From contig JAKAZH010000065.1 of NCBI GenBank assembly GCA_021815935.1, positions 1-8,881 on the forward strand: a stretch of DNA of 8,881 nucleotides, read 5' to 3'. This document shows positions 1-5,853 of the stretch, in pieces. How positions within the stretch are numbered: position 1 is the first letter of the stretch; each line of letters opens with the position of its first letter. This DNA is from Actinomycetes bacterium. GTDB taxonomy: Bacteria; Actinomycetota; Acidimicrobiia; Acidimicrobiales; Palsa-688. A program made the position numbers and the translations under genes. Under the pieces are notes generated by a model. The model saw only the letters and a program-made list of their open reading frames with translations. It did not search any database and was not told the DNA's origin.

Positions 1-261
1 GTGGCCCATCACGCTGAGGCGCCGGCAGACGTCAAGATGGCGACGTACGCAGGGATCAGCGGGTTGATCGAGGAGACGGTGCCCTTGCCCCCGCCGGGTG
101 ACTTCCCGTTCCACGCGAACCTCGCCGACCATCTTCTTCTGGGCGAGCCGCTTGCGGTCGAACCCCGCTCGGCACGCAACGTCGTCGCTGTCCTCGACGC
201 CGCGCAGCGCTCGCTGGACGCCGGCGGTGCGGTGGTGGATCTTACGGTTCCCGGGCGCTAG
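1..261 (+). CDS. Gfo/Idh/MocA-family oxidoreductase, C-terminal fragment (5' end outside window)
   Basis: An open frame runs from the first base to a TAG stop and gives 86 residues that look like the end of a Gfo/Idh/MocA NAD(P)-dependent sugar or diol dehydrogenase. The tail reads DFPFHANLADHLLLGEPLAV, followed by an ARNVVAVLDAAQRSLDAGG segment. This is the usual closing pattern of the family: an F-x-x-N-L/F-x-D-x-L-x-x-G loop, then a helix ending in S-x-x-x-G-G. No Rossmann nucleotide-binding part is present, so the codon GTG at base 1 is most likely an internal valine and the gene is cut by the window edge. It lies 28 bases before another gene of the same superfamily on the same strand, which suggests a tandem pair in one operon. 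The substrate cannot be told from this fragment. The family call rests on the C-terminal pattern alone. Confidence 0.75.
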   Translation: MAHHAEAPADVKMATYAGISGLIEETVPLPPPGDFPFHANLADHLLLGEPLAVEPRSARNVVAVLDAAQRSLDAGGAVVDLTVPGR

Positions 262-289
262 ACGGTGAAAGCCCTCGGATGGGCGTCAC

Positions 290-1315
290 ATGGCTGAAGT
301 AGGCGTGGCGCCACTCAAATGGGGCGTTCTCGCCCCGACCGCCATGATCGCCCGGCTGGCGGTCCTTCCGGCGCTGCGCGCGTCCGAGTCGGCGACGATT
401 GTCGCTGCCGCCAGTTTGAGTAGCGACCGCTCCAGTCCCGACCTTGCCGGCCTGGGCGACGACGTCGCTTTGTATCGATGTTACGAGGCCCTTCTCGAAG
501 ACCTGAACGTCGATGCCGTGTACATCCCGTTGCCGAACTCGCTTCACCTGCAGTGGGTGGAAGCGTCCCTCGCCGCCGGGAAGCACGTCCTGTGCGAAAA
601 GCCCCTCGCCGTTAGCGCGTCAGACGCCGCAACAATGGCGCGGGCGGCCTCAGCGGCCGGGCTCGTCCTGCTGGAGGCGTACATGACACCGTTTCACCCG
701 CGAAGCCGCGCGATTGCCGACGTCGTAGCGCAGGGCATCCTCGGCGAACCCCGCCTTGCTCACGCCGTCTTCGCTGGGCGTCTGGACCGTCCAGGCAACC
801 ACCGGTGGGACCCGTCGATGGGAGGAGGGGCCCTGTTCGATCTGGGGATCTACTGCGTCGCCCCGCTGCTCGCCTTCGGGGGTGGCGAGCCCGAGTCGGT
901 CGCGGCCGTTGCGCTGCCTGCGCCTGCCGACAGACACGAGAGTCGCGTCGTAGGGGTCGACACTTCTTTCGCCGGGCTCCTGCGCTTCGAGCGCGGCCTT
1001 GTGGCGAGCTTCAGCTGCTCGTTTGATTCCTCTGAGCGTCAGCGGGTGGACCTCATGGGGTCAGCCGGTTCACTGTCGGTCGAGCGGGCTTTCACACCCG
1101 GCCCTACGGACACCTCCTACATTCGCCGAGGCGCCGGCGACGTCGCCGAGGACTGTTATGTGGGAGGAGGCGAGATGTATCGACTTATGCTCGACGAGTT
1201 CGCCGCCGTGGTCGCCGGAGTAAAGCCGGCGCTACACCCACTCGCTTCCACGATCGCTGTCGCACGGACGGTCGACCGACTACGGGCTGCGGCCGGAATC
1301 GCGCCAGCGCTCTAA
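290..1315 (+). CDS. Gfo/Idh/MocA-family NAD(P)-dependent oxidoreductase
   Basis: This 341-residue protein has the usual length for a two-domain Gfo/Idh/MocA dehydrogenase. The family oxidises or reduces sugars, inositols and trans-dihydrodiols with NAD(P) in the cytosol. The N-terminal Rossmann fold begins at KWGVLAPTAMIA (10-21). The conserved HVLCEKPLA segment carries E103-K104-P105, whose lysine is functionally important in the family. The C-terminal substrate domain has EAYMTPFHPRS (129-139) and GGGALFDLGIYCV (178-190), where D184 and Y188 occupy the usual catalytic-loop positions. One oddity is that the second glycine expected in the nucleotide-binding loop is alanine (A15), followed by proline. 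The resemblance is nearest to the dihydrodiol dehydrogenase or glucose-fructose oxidoreductase branch, but the substrate is unknown. ATG 290 was chosen as the first start after the preceding stop. GTG 305 is a possible alternative, and neither has a clear ribosome binding site. The TAA stop overlaps the convergent gene's stop by 4 bases. Confidence 0.92.
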   Translation: MAEVGVAPLKWGVLAPTAMIARLAVLPALRASESATIVAAASLSSDRSSPDLAGLGDDVALYRCYEALLEDLNVDAVYIPLPNSLHLQWVEASLAAGKHVLCEKPLAVSASDAATMARAASAAGLVLLEAYMTPFHPRSRAIADVVAQGILGEPRLAHAVFAGRLDRPGNHRWDPSMGGGALFDLGIYCVAPLLAFGGGEPESVAAVALPAPADRHESRVVGVDTSFAGLLRFERGLVASFSCSFDSSERQRVDLMGSAGSLSVERAFTPGPTDTSYIRRGAGDVAEDCYVGGGEMYRLMLDEFAAVVAGVKPALHPLASTIAVARTVDRLRAAAGIAPAL

Positions 1316-2568
1316 GTGGCCTCGAGTACGGCCTTCGCCGCCCTGCGTCCAGACACGAGCGCCCCTTGGATCGAGGGCGTGTCACGCCAGTCGCCGCACA
1401 CGAACAGACCGGGTGCTACCCGAACAGGGTTGCGAATCGACAAGGGCGGCAGGGCTGCCGGCGCGGCCTCGTCGATGCTATAGGTACGTAGGAGCCGTAG
1501 GGCCTCAGGGGCGCATCGGTACAGAACCGCCAAACGGTGCCGGACCCGCTCCTCGAGACCCGACTCCGACCTACGGTCCCCGACGACGCTCGTCGAGATC
1601 AGGGTCGAACCGCTCGGAGCGTACAGCGGCGACACCGAACTGATCGGGACCGTGTTTGCGATCAGATCGGGGTGCTCGGCGTCGAGGCGGAGCATCGGAT
1701 CCACCGCGCCGTGAAACCTGCCCTGGTCGCCGTCACTTTCTTCCATAACGTGGTAGAAGGTCGTGACCCCTCTCCAACGATGTTCTTCGCGCCACCCGAG
1801 CAGACGGCACGCGCTGGTAGCGTCGGTCGCCACTATCACCGAGCGGGCTTCGATGCGCTCCCCTCCGCTGATCGTCACTGCGCCCGGAGCGACCGACGTC
1901 ACGGTCGTGTTCACCTGCACGCAGCCGAGCGGAAGCCCACCGGCAAGCTGATCCGGTATTGCCTGCATGCCCATCGCGGGGACGACGACCCGGCCCCGCA
2001 CGAACGAACGCCAAACCATCCGCGTGTAGCGGCTCGACGTTTCGAGTACAGGATCGAGCAGGACACCGGACAGGAACGGAGCAAAAAACCTCGCCTGGCC
2101 TGATTCGCTCACCCCGACACTTGCCAAGAAATCCGAGGTGGCGCAATCCGGCGAGGCCAACTGGCCGGCTACCGGCGCGTAAGCGCACATCGCCGAGAGT
2201 CGGGCAATCGAGCGCCGGTCCTGCCATCCGAGCAGACCTTCGCCAAAGACATTTGGAAGCAGGCGCCAGCTGCGGACCGGATCCGCGATGCGGTGGTCCC
2301 CGCCGCCGAAGCGTACGAGGGCCCCTTTGACGAACCGGCGGAGGTCCAGCGCTGCGAAGTCGAGCGCCGCCTTCGCCGCCGGGTATGAAGTGTTGAGAAC
2401 CTGAAAACCGCGGTCCAGGCGAAAGCCCTCCACCACGTCGGTGCGTACCCTTCCACCCACGGCGTCGGCAGCCTCCAACACGCTGACCGAGCGACCCGCC
2501 GCTACGAGGAGCCGGGCGGCGTTCAAGCCTGCAAGGCCACCACCGACGATGACGACGTCGCGTTCCAT
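1312..2568 (-). CDS. FAD-dependent oxidoreductase, amine oxidase / phytoene desaturase-like
   Basis: This 418-residue flavoprotein belongs to the amine oxidase/carotenoid desaturase-like superfamily. The N-terminus is the FAD-binding dinucleotide fold: VVIVGGGLAG (5-14, with G9, G11 and G14), E32 to bind the adenosine ribose, then the GGRVRT motif (38-43). The C-terminus closes the FAD site with FVCGDWRDTPSIQGALVSGRRAA (about 389-411). The protein has one FAD domain with a variable substrate domain between these ends. I cannot say whether it desaturates an isoprenoid, oxidises an amine or does something else. No carotenoid genes are nearby. ATG 2568 puts the dinucleotide fold at residue 5, as expected. 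A longer in-frame reading adds 52 low-complexity Arg/Ala-rich residues that lie over the rhomboid gene and is rejected. GTG 2571 is a minor alternative. The gene is the last of the five-gene leftward operon, with its start 2 bases after the rhomboid stop. Confidence 0.88.
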   Translation of the reverse strand: MERDVVIVGGGLAGLNAARLLVAAGRSVSVLEAADAVGGRVRTDVVEGFRLDRGFQVLNTSYPAAKAALDFAALDLRRFVKGALVRFGGGDHRIADPVRSWRLLPNVFGEGLLGWQDRRSIARLSAMCAYAPVAGQLASPDCATSDFLASVGVSESGQARFFAPFLSGVLLDPVLETSSRYTRMVWRSFVRGRVVVPAMGMQAIPDQLAGGLPLGCVQVNTTVTSVAPGAVTISGGERIEARSVIVATDATSACRLLGWREEHRWRGVTTFYHVMEESDGDQGRFHGAVDPMLRLDAEHPDLIANTVPISSVSPLYAPSGSTLISTSVVGDRRSESGLEERVRHRLAVLYRCAPEALRLLRTYSIDEAAPAALPPLSIRNPVRVAPGLFVCGDWRDTPSIQGALVSGRRAAKAVLEAT

Positions 2569-2570
2569 CA

Positions 2571-3470
2571 CTACAGCAGGTGGATCTGCCCGGGGGCCAG
2601 CAGCGACAGGGCGGACAGCGCGGCCACCCCGACTACAGCGACGACTGCAGCTTGCAATGTCTGCGCGACGCCGCTCGGCTGAAACTCGACCGGTCGGCGT
2701 CCCCGAAACAGCAGACCGGCACACGCCGCGGCTCCCACGACTATCCCGCCGAGGTGCGCCTGCCAGGCAATACCGGGAACGGCAAAGGAGAACACGAGGT
2801 TAAGCACGAGCAGCACGGTGATCGTCTGGGTCTCCCATCTTCGGGCGCGCGCGAGGACGTAGTACGCCCCCATGACGCCGAAGATCGCCCCGGAGGCCCC
2901 GAGCCCTGCTTCGTTGATCGGCGCGAACAGGTAGAAGGCGACGCCGCCTCCAAACGCCGCCAACAGGTACACGATCACGAACCTGGTCCGCCCGATTGCC
3001 GCCTCGACGGGCGGGCCGACGATGGCGAGGGTGATCATGTTGAGAACGATGTGCTCGACGCTGGCATGCAGGAACGCCGATGTGATCAGCTGGAACCATC
3101 GCCCCGTGTAGTGCACTTCGAAAGGCACCAACCAGTACTTCTCTTCAAATGCCGGGTGACCGGCCTCGTAGCCGTAGATTGCGGCGTTGATTGCGATTAT
3201 CGCGATGACAGCGGGAGTGATTCGGGTAGCGCCGAGAGTCCCCTGCCTGCGCGGCTGCCATCGAACGCTCGGCGAAACGCGGGCACCTTCACGCACGCAG
3301 GACGTGCATTGCCATCCGACCGGCGCTTCTCGCATGCACTCGGGGCAGATAGGGCGGCCGCAACGTCTACACATTGCACCGGCGACGCGACCTGCGTGCA
3401 CGTAGCAGCTCGCCGCAGGACCCGAACTTCCTGGACCTCCGTAGGGCCCGAGCCCACCGATGTCTGTCAC
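2571..3470 (-). CDS. Rhomboid-family intramembrane serine protease with N-terminal B-box-type zinc finger
   Basis: This 299-residue polytopic membrane protein has two parts. Residues 22-58 hold eight potential zinc ligands: C22-x2-H25, C34-x2-C37, C42-x2-C45 and C55-x2-C58. This is the spacing of a B-box-like double zinc site. Residues about 84-285 form a rhomboid core of about six membrane segments. They include H135-x4-H140-x3-N144 in the second helix, the catalytic GASG serine loop (G191-A-S193-G) and the partner histidine H239 in WQAHLGG. The catalytic Ser-His dyad is therefore intact and the protease should be active. Rhomboids cut transmembrane segments of other proteins, but the substrate here is unknown. 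The start is GTG 3470, whose GTGA overlaps the upstream TGA stop. A GGAGG sits 9 bases upstream (3480-3484), which decides against an extension to 3551. Bacterial rhomboids with this zinc domain occur in other actinobacteria, and the domain's role is not established to my knowledge. Confidence 0.94.
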   Translation of the reverse strand: MTDIGGLGPYGGPGSSGPAASCYVHAGRVAGAMCRRCGRPICPECMREAPVGWQCTSCVREGARVSPSVRWQPRRQGTLGATRITPAVIAIIAINAAIYGYEAGHPAFEEKYWLVPFEVHYTGRWFQLITSAFLHASVEHIVLNMITLAIVGPPVEAAIGRTRFVIVYLLAAFGGGVAFYLFAPINEAGLGASGAIFGVMGAYYVLARARRWETQTITVLLVLNLVFSFAVPGIAWQAHLGGIVVGAAACAGLLFRGRRPVEFQPSGVAQTLQAAVVAVVGVAALSALSLLAPGQIHLL

Positions 3471-4063
3471 CGGTCCCCGCCTCCGCAGCCTGCCGGCACA
3501 TTCCAATGGGTGACTACGGGGCTTCCGCGGTCCCAGCCGAGCTGTGACCATGCGGCGGTGTCAAGCTCGAGCCATCGACCTGTGCTCACCGGCGCTCCAA
3601 CCCACCTGGCTGCCAGGACACGACCGAAGTGGCCGTGGCACACTGCAATGACCTTCGCTTCGACGCCGGAGCGTACCAGGTCGATGACACGGTCAGCCCT
3701 GGCGCCCACATCGGTAGAAGATTCGCCTCCCGGCCACGGGCCATCCCAGATGGACCATCCCGGGTAGCTCTCGTGGATCTCAGCGGTGGTCAATCCCTCG
3801 AGGTCCCCGTAGTCCCACTCCGCCAGGTCCGCTACGACCTCGAACGGCACCAAGCCGGCCAGCTCTGCTGTCCGTCTCGCTCTGACGCGAGGGCTGACCA
3901 GGACTCGCTGCGCAGCCAAACCCTCGGCAAACCTCGACAAGGCCGTGGCCTGAAGTTCGCCGTCAACGGTAAGCTCGACGTCGGTTCTACCGGTGTGCCG
4001 CCCGTCCCTGCTCCACTCCGTCTGGCCGTGGCGGACCACCCAGAGCGCCGGCTCGACAGTCAC
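3467..4063 (-). CDS. Histidine phosphatase (phosphoglycerate mutase-like) family protein
   Basis: This 198-residue cytosolic enzyme of the histidine phosphatase superfamily removes phosphate through a phosphohistidine intermediate. The catalytic core is complete: R11-H12-G13 in VVRHGQTEW, the second arginine in SPRVRARRTA (57-66, probably R61), the general acid E82 in LAEWDYGDLEG, and the second histidine H143 in CHGH. The length fits a phosphatase rather than a true cofactor-dependent phosphoglycerate mutase, which is usually about 230-250 residues. The RHGQTEW-x4-G-x-HTGRTDVELT stretch recalls the SHB17 (sedoheptulose bisphosphatase) type known from yeast, but that is similarity from memory and does not fix the substrate. 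The start is GTG 4063, directly abutting the TAG stop of the upstream permease, and it gives a natural N-terminus. The stop overlaps the rhomboid start by 4 bases, so the gene is an internal member of the leftward operon. Confidence 0.9.
   Translation of the reverse strand: MTVEPALWVVRHGQTEWSRDGRHTGRTDVELTVDGELQATALSRFAEGLAAQRVLVSPRVRARRTAELAGLVPFEVVADLAEWDYGDLEGLTTAEIHESYPGWSIWDGPWPGGESSTDVGARADRVIDLVRSGVEAKVIAVCHGHFGRVLAARWVGAPVSTGRWLELDTAAWSQLGWDRGSPVVTHWNVPAGCGGGDR
3480..3484 (-). promoter_or_regulatory. Ribosome binding site deciding the rhomboid start
   Basis: On the minus strand this reads GGAGG, with 9 bases between it and GTG 3470. It lies inside the end of the histidine phosphatase gene. 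It supports translational coupling at the GTGA overlap and fixes the rhomboid start at 3470 rather than at the upstream in-frame codon at 3551. Confidence 0.7.
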
Positions 4064-4858
4064 CTACGCGTCGCGCCGCTCGAGGACGTAAAAAGCGACC
4101 CCGATGACCACAGCGGTGAAAAGCGCCATCTCCCCCAGGCCGGCCCAAGCGCTCAGCGAGTGTGCTCCGTGTCCTAGCGAGTAGACCTCCGTGCCGGCGT
4201 TAGTCGGCCAGTACTCCTCGATCGGCTGCGACCACGAAGACGGTAGAGCAGCCGCCAAACCTGGGATTATGAACAACATCGCGACGATCACGGCGATACC
4301 TGCAGCCGCATGGCGCAGAAGTACGGCGAACCCGCTGGCAAGCAGCCCGACAAGCGCCAGGTAAAGCCCGGCTCCGATCACCACCCTCAACACATCGTGC
4401 TGGCCAAGAGTCGCGTACGGGACCGTCGGCTGAACGGAGTGGATCATCGTTTGTCCCACCAGGAAAGCAGCAAAAGCGACTACCTCGCCGACGACTAGCG
4501 TCGAGACAGCCGAAATCGTCATCTTCGCTGCCATCATCTTCGTTCGTTTCGGGACAGCGGCAAGGCTGGTGCGTATCATCCCGGTCGAGTACTCCGCCGT
4601 AACAGTCAGGACGCCAAGCACGGCAAACGCCAGCTGCGCAAGAAGCAAAGGCCGGATGCTTCGTCCGACGGGATCCCACGTTGCACGGATCACCACATCG
4701 CTGTAGTAGTGGCTCGCCGAAACCCCCGAAATCAGGGCGGAAAGGCCGACCCCGAGGACACCCCCGACGGCAAAGGTCCAAAACGTAGACCGCACTGTAC
4801 GAAGCTTCGTCCACTCCGAACGGGCCACGTTGGCGAAACTGTACGGTTGCGTCGTCAT
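4064..4858 (-). CDS. ABC-2 type transporter permease
   Basis: This 264-residue integral membrane protein has about six hydrophobic segments and is the membrane partner of the ATPase encoded just upstream. The N-terminal cytoplasmic stretch SEWTKLRTVRSTFW (14-27) leads into the first membrane helix. TAEYSTGMIRTSLAAVPKR (87-105) is the conserved cytoplasmic loop of this actinobacterial ABC-2 permease class. Such permeases pair with one ATPase type and export or relocate hydrophobic or peptide substrates. Sequence alone does not name the substrate. The ATG at 4858 overlaps the ATPase stop as ATGA and has an AGGGGG run 4 bases upstream (4863-4868). This gives tight coupling with the ATPase and supports a 1:1 complex. 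The stop abuts the start of the histidine phosphatase gene. Confidence 0.9.
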   Translation of the reverse strand: MTTQPYSFANVARSEWTKLRTVRSTFWTFAVGGVLGVGLSALISGVSASHYYSDVVIRATWDPVGRSIRPLLLAQLAFAVLGVLTVTAEYSTGMIRTSLAAVPKRTKMMAAKMTISAVSTLVVGEVVAFAAFLVGQTMIHSVQPTVPYATLGQHDVLRVVIGAGLYLALVGLLASGFAVLLRHAAAGIAVIVAMLFIIPGLAAALPSSWSQPIEEYWPTNAGTEVYSLGHGAHSLSAWAGLGEMALFTAVVIGVAFYVLERRDA

Positions 4859-5787
4859 CGGTCCCCCTGCCCCCCATTGGTCGAACCGGTGGCGTGGAAT
4901 TCCACGCTCTCACTTGTCAACTCCATAAACGCTTCCTCCAAGGACGCCCGCTGAGGTGCAAGCTCGTGCAACACGATGCCGGCCTGCGCAGCGATCTCGC
5001 CGACACGGGCAGCTTCGAGCCCTACAACGACGAGCGCGCCACTCGGATCCGTTTGCACGGTTGCCCCTTCCCTCGAAAGAAGCTCGTCCAGGCGTCGTGT
5101 AGCAGGGGAGCGGACCAGGACCGACTTCGTCGAGCTCGAATCGATGAATCGCGCAGTGCTCTCGTCCCTGATCATCCGACCACGCCCGATCACGATCACG
5201 TGGTCTGCGGTCAGGGCCATCTCGCTCATCAAGTGACTCGAAACGAAAACGGTTCGTCCGGTGCCGGCAAGATCGCGCATGAGTCGGCGGACCCACGCGA
5301 TGCCTTCAGGGTCGAGACCGTTGACGGGTTCGTCGAAAATGAGGATCTGCGGGTCGCCGAGGAGGGCCGCAGCGATGCCGAGCCTCTGGCCCATCCCCAA
5401 GGAGAAGGCCTTCGCTCGACGCTTCGCTGCGGCATCCAGGCCAACTATGGCAAGTACCTCGTCCACACGCCGACGGGGGATGCCATTCGCCTGCGCGAGG
5501 CAGAGAAGGTGGTTGTACCCGGAGCGGCCCCCGTGGAACGCCTTCGCGTCGAGGAGGGCACCGACCTCCTGCAGAGGTACCGGAAGGTCCCGATAGCGGC
5601 GACCGTCGATGGTCACCGTCCCCTTGGTCGGGCGGTCGAGGCCGACGATCATTCGCATCGTCGTCGTCTTCCCTGCCCCGTTCGGACCGAGAAAGCCCGT
5701 CACCGTCCCCGGCTTCACGTCGAAAGTGAGGTCGTCGACGGCGAGGGTAGCCCCGTAGCTCTTCGAGAGGTTGCGGGCCTCGATCAC
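4855..5787 (-). CDS. ABC transporter ATP-binding protein (BcrA-like class)
   Basis: This 310-residue ATPase drives the permease encoded next. It has Walker A GPNGAGKTT (34-42), Walker B ILIFDE (148-153), a D-loop at NGLDPEG and the switch histidine H185 in SSH. The ABC signature is SLGMGQR (129-135) rather than LSGGQ, and the Q-loop region reads EVGALLDAKAFHGGRSG without the usual glutamine. Both variants are typical of the bacitracin/lantibiotic-immunity-like ATPase class common in actinobacteria, so I do not read them as damage. A C-terminal extension (about 215-290) ends in an ASLEEAFMELT motif, as in other ABC-2 exporters. The GTG start at 5787 follows GGAGGA on the minus strand (5791-5796). 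The spacing from GGAGG is a short 4 bases. The gene is the first of the five-gene leftward operon and is divergent from a second ABC ATPase. Confidence 0.93.
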   Translation of the reverse strand: MIEARNLSKSYGATLAVDDLTFDVKPGTVTGFLGPNGAGKTTTMRMIVGLDRPTKGTVTIDGRRYRDLPVPLQEVGALLDAKAFHGGRSGYNHLLCLAQANGIPRRRVDEVLAIVGLDAAAKRRAKAFSLGMGQRLGIAAALLGDPQILIFDEPVNGLDPEGIAWVRRLMRDLAGTGRTVFVSSHLMSEMALTADHVIVIGRGRMIRDESTARFIDSSSTKSVLVRSPATRRLDELLSREGATVQTDPSGALVVVGLEAARVGEIAAQAGIVLHELAPQRASLEEAFMELTSESVEFHATGSTNGGQGDR

Positions 5788-5853
5788 TTGTCCTCCATTT
5801 CCACAGCCATCATTAATACTCGCGGTCAGAACAGCGGTAGGTTCGCGACCGCA
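5788..5853. promoter_or_regulatory. Divergent promoter region between two ABC exporter operons
   Basis: These 66 bases separate two outward-facing ABC ATPase genes and must hold the start signals of the leftward five-gene operon and probably of the rightward exporter. The only AT-rich patch is CATTAATACT at 5811-5820. On the minus strand it offers TATTAA as a possible -10 element, about 25 bases before the leftward GTG. On the plus strand it offers TAATAC. I could not find a well-spaced -35 element for either direction, so the exact promoters are unproven. The leftward gene's ribosome binding site is at 5791-5796. No convincing operator palindrome was seen. Confidence 0.4.

Noticed and set aside
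129..149. Degeneration of the Q-loop and signature seen in the leftward ABC ATPase (protein residues 74-90 and 129-135) as a sign of a dead enzyme
   Set aside because: The positions given are protein residues of the gene at 4855-5787. The SLGMGQR signature and missing Q-loop glutamine are characteristic of the BcrA-like class, and Walker A, Walker B and the switch histidine are intact.
2569..2724. Upstream extension of the flavoenzyme to a start at 2724
   Set aside because: It adds 52 Arg/Ala-rich residues before the FAD-binding motif and overlaps the rhomboid C-terminus. ATG 2568 puts the dinucleotide fold at the expected distance from the start.
3471..3551. Upstream extension of the rhomboid protein to 3551
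   Set aside because: GTG 3470 has a GGAGG site 9 bases upstream and a 4-base overlap with the preceding stop. The extra 27 residues are basic and domain-free.
2580..3767. A long plus-strand open frame (395 codons) opposite the rhomboid and phosphatase genes
   Set aside because: Both opposing genes have intact catalytic motifs. The plus-strand translation is rich in Arg, His and Asp and shows no fold or family, which is typical of a high-GC shadow frame.
4894..5853. A 960-base open upstream extension of the rightward ABC ATPase, which would give a 638-residue protein
   Set aside because: Bases 4894-5787 are antisense to a clear ABC ATPase gene with all motifs, and the translation is charged, low-complexity and domain-free. 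It stays open because of the high G+C content. GTG 5854 gives a normal ATPase N-terminus.
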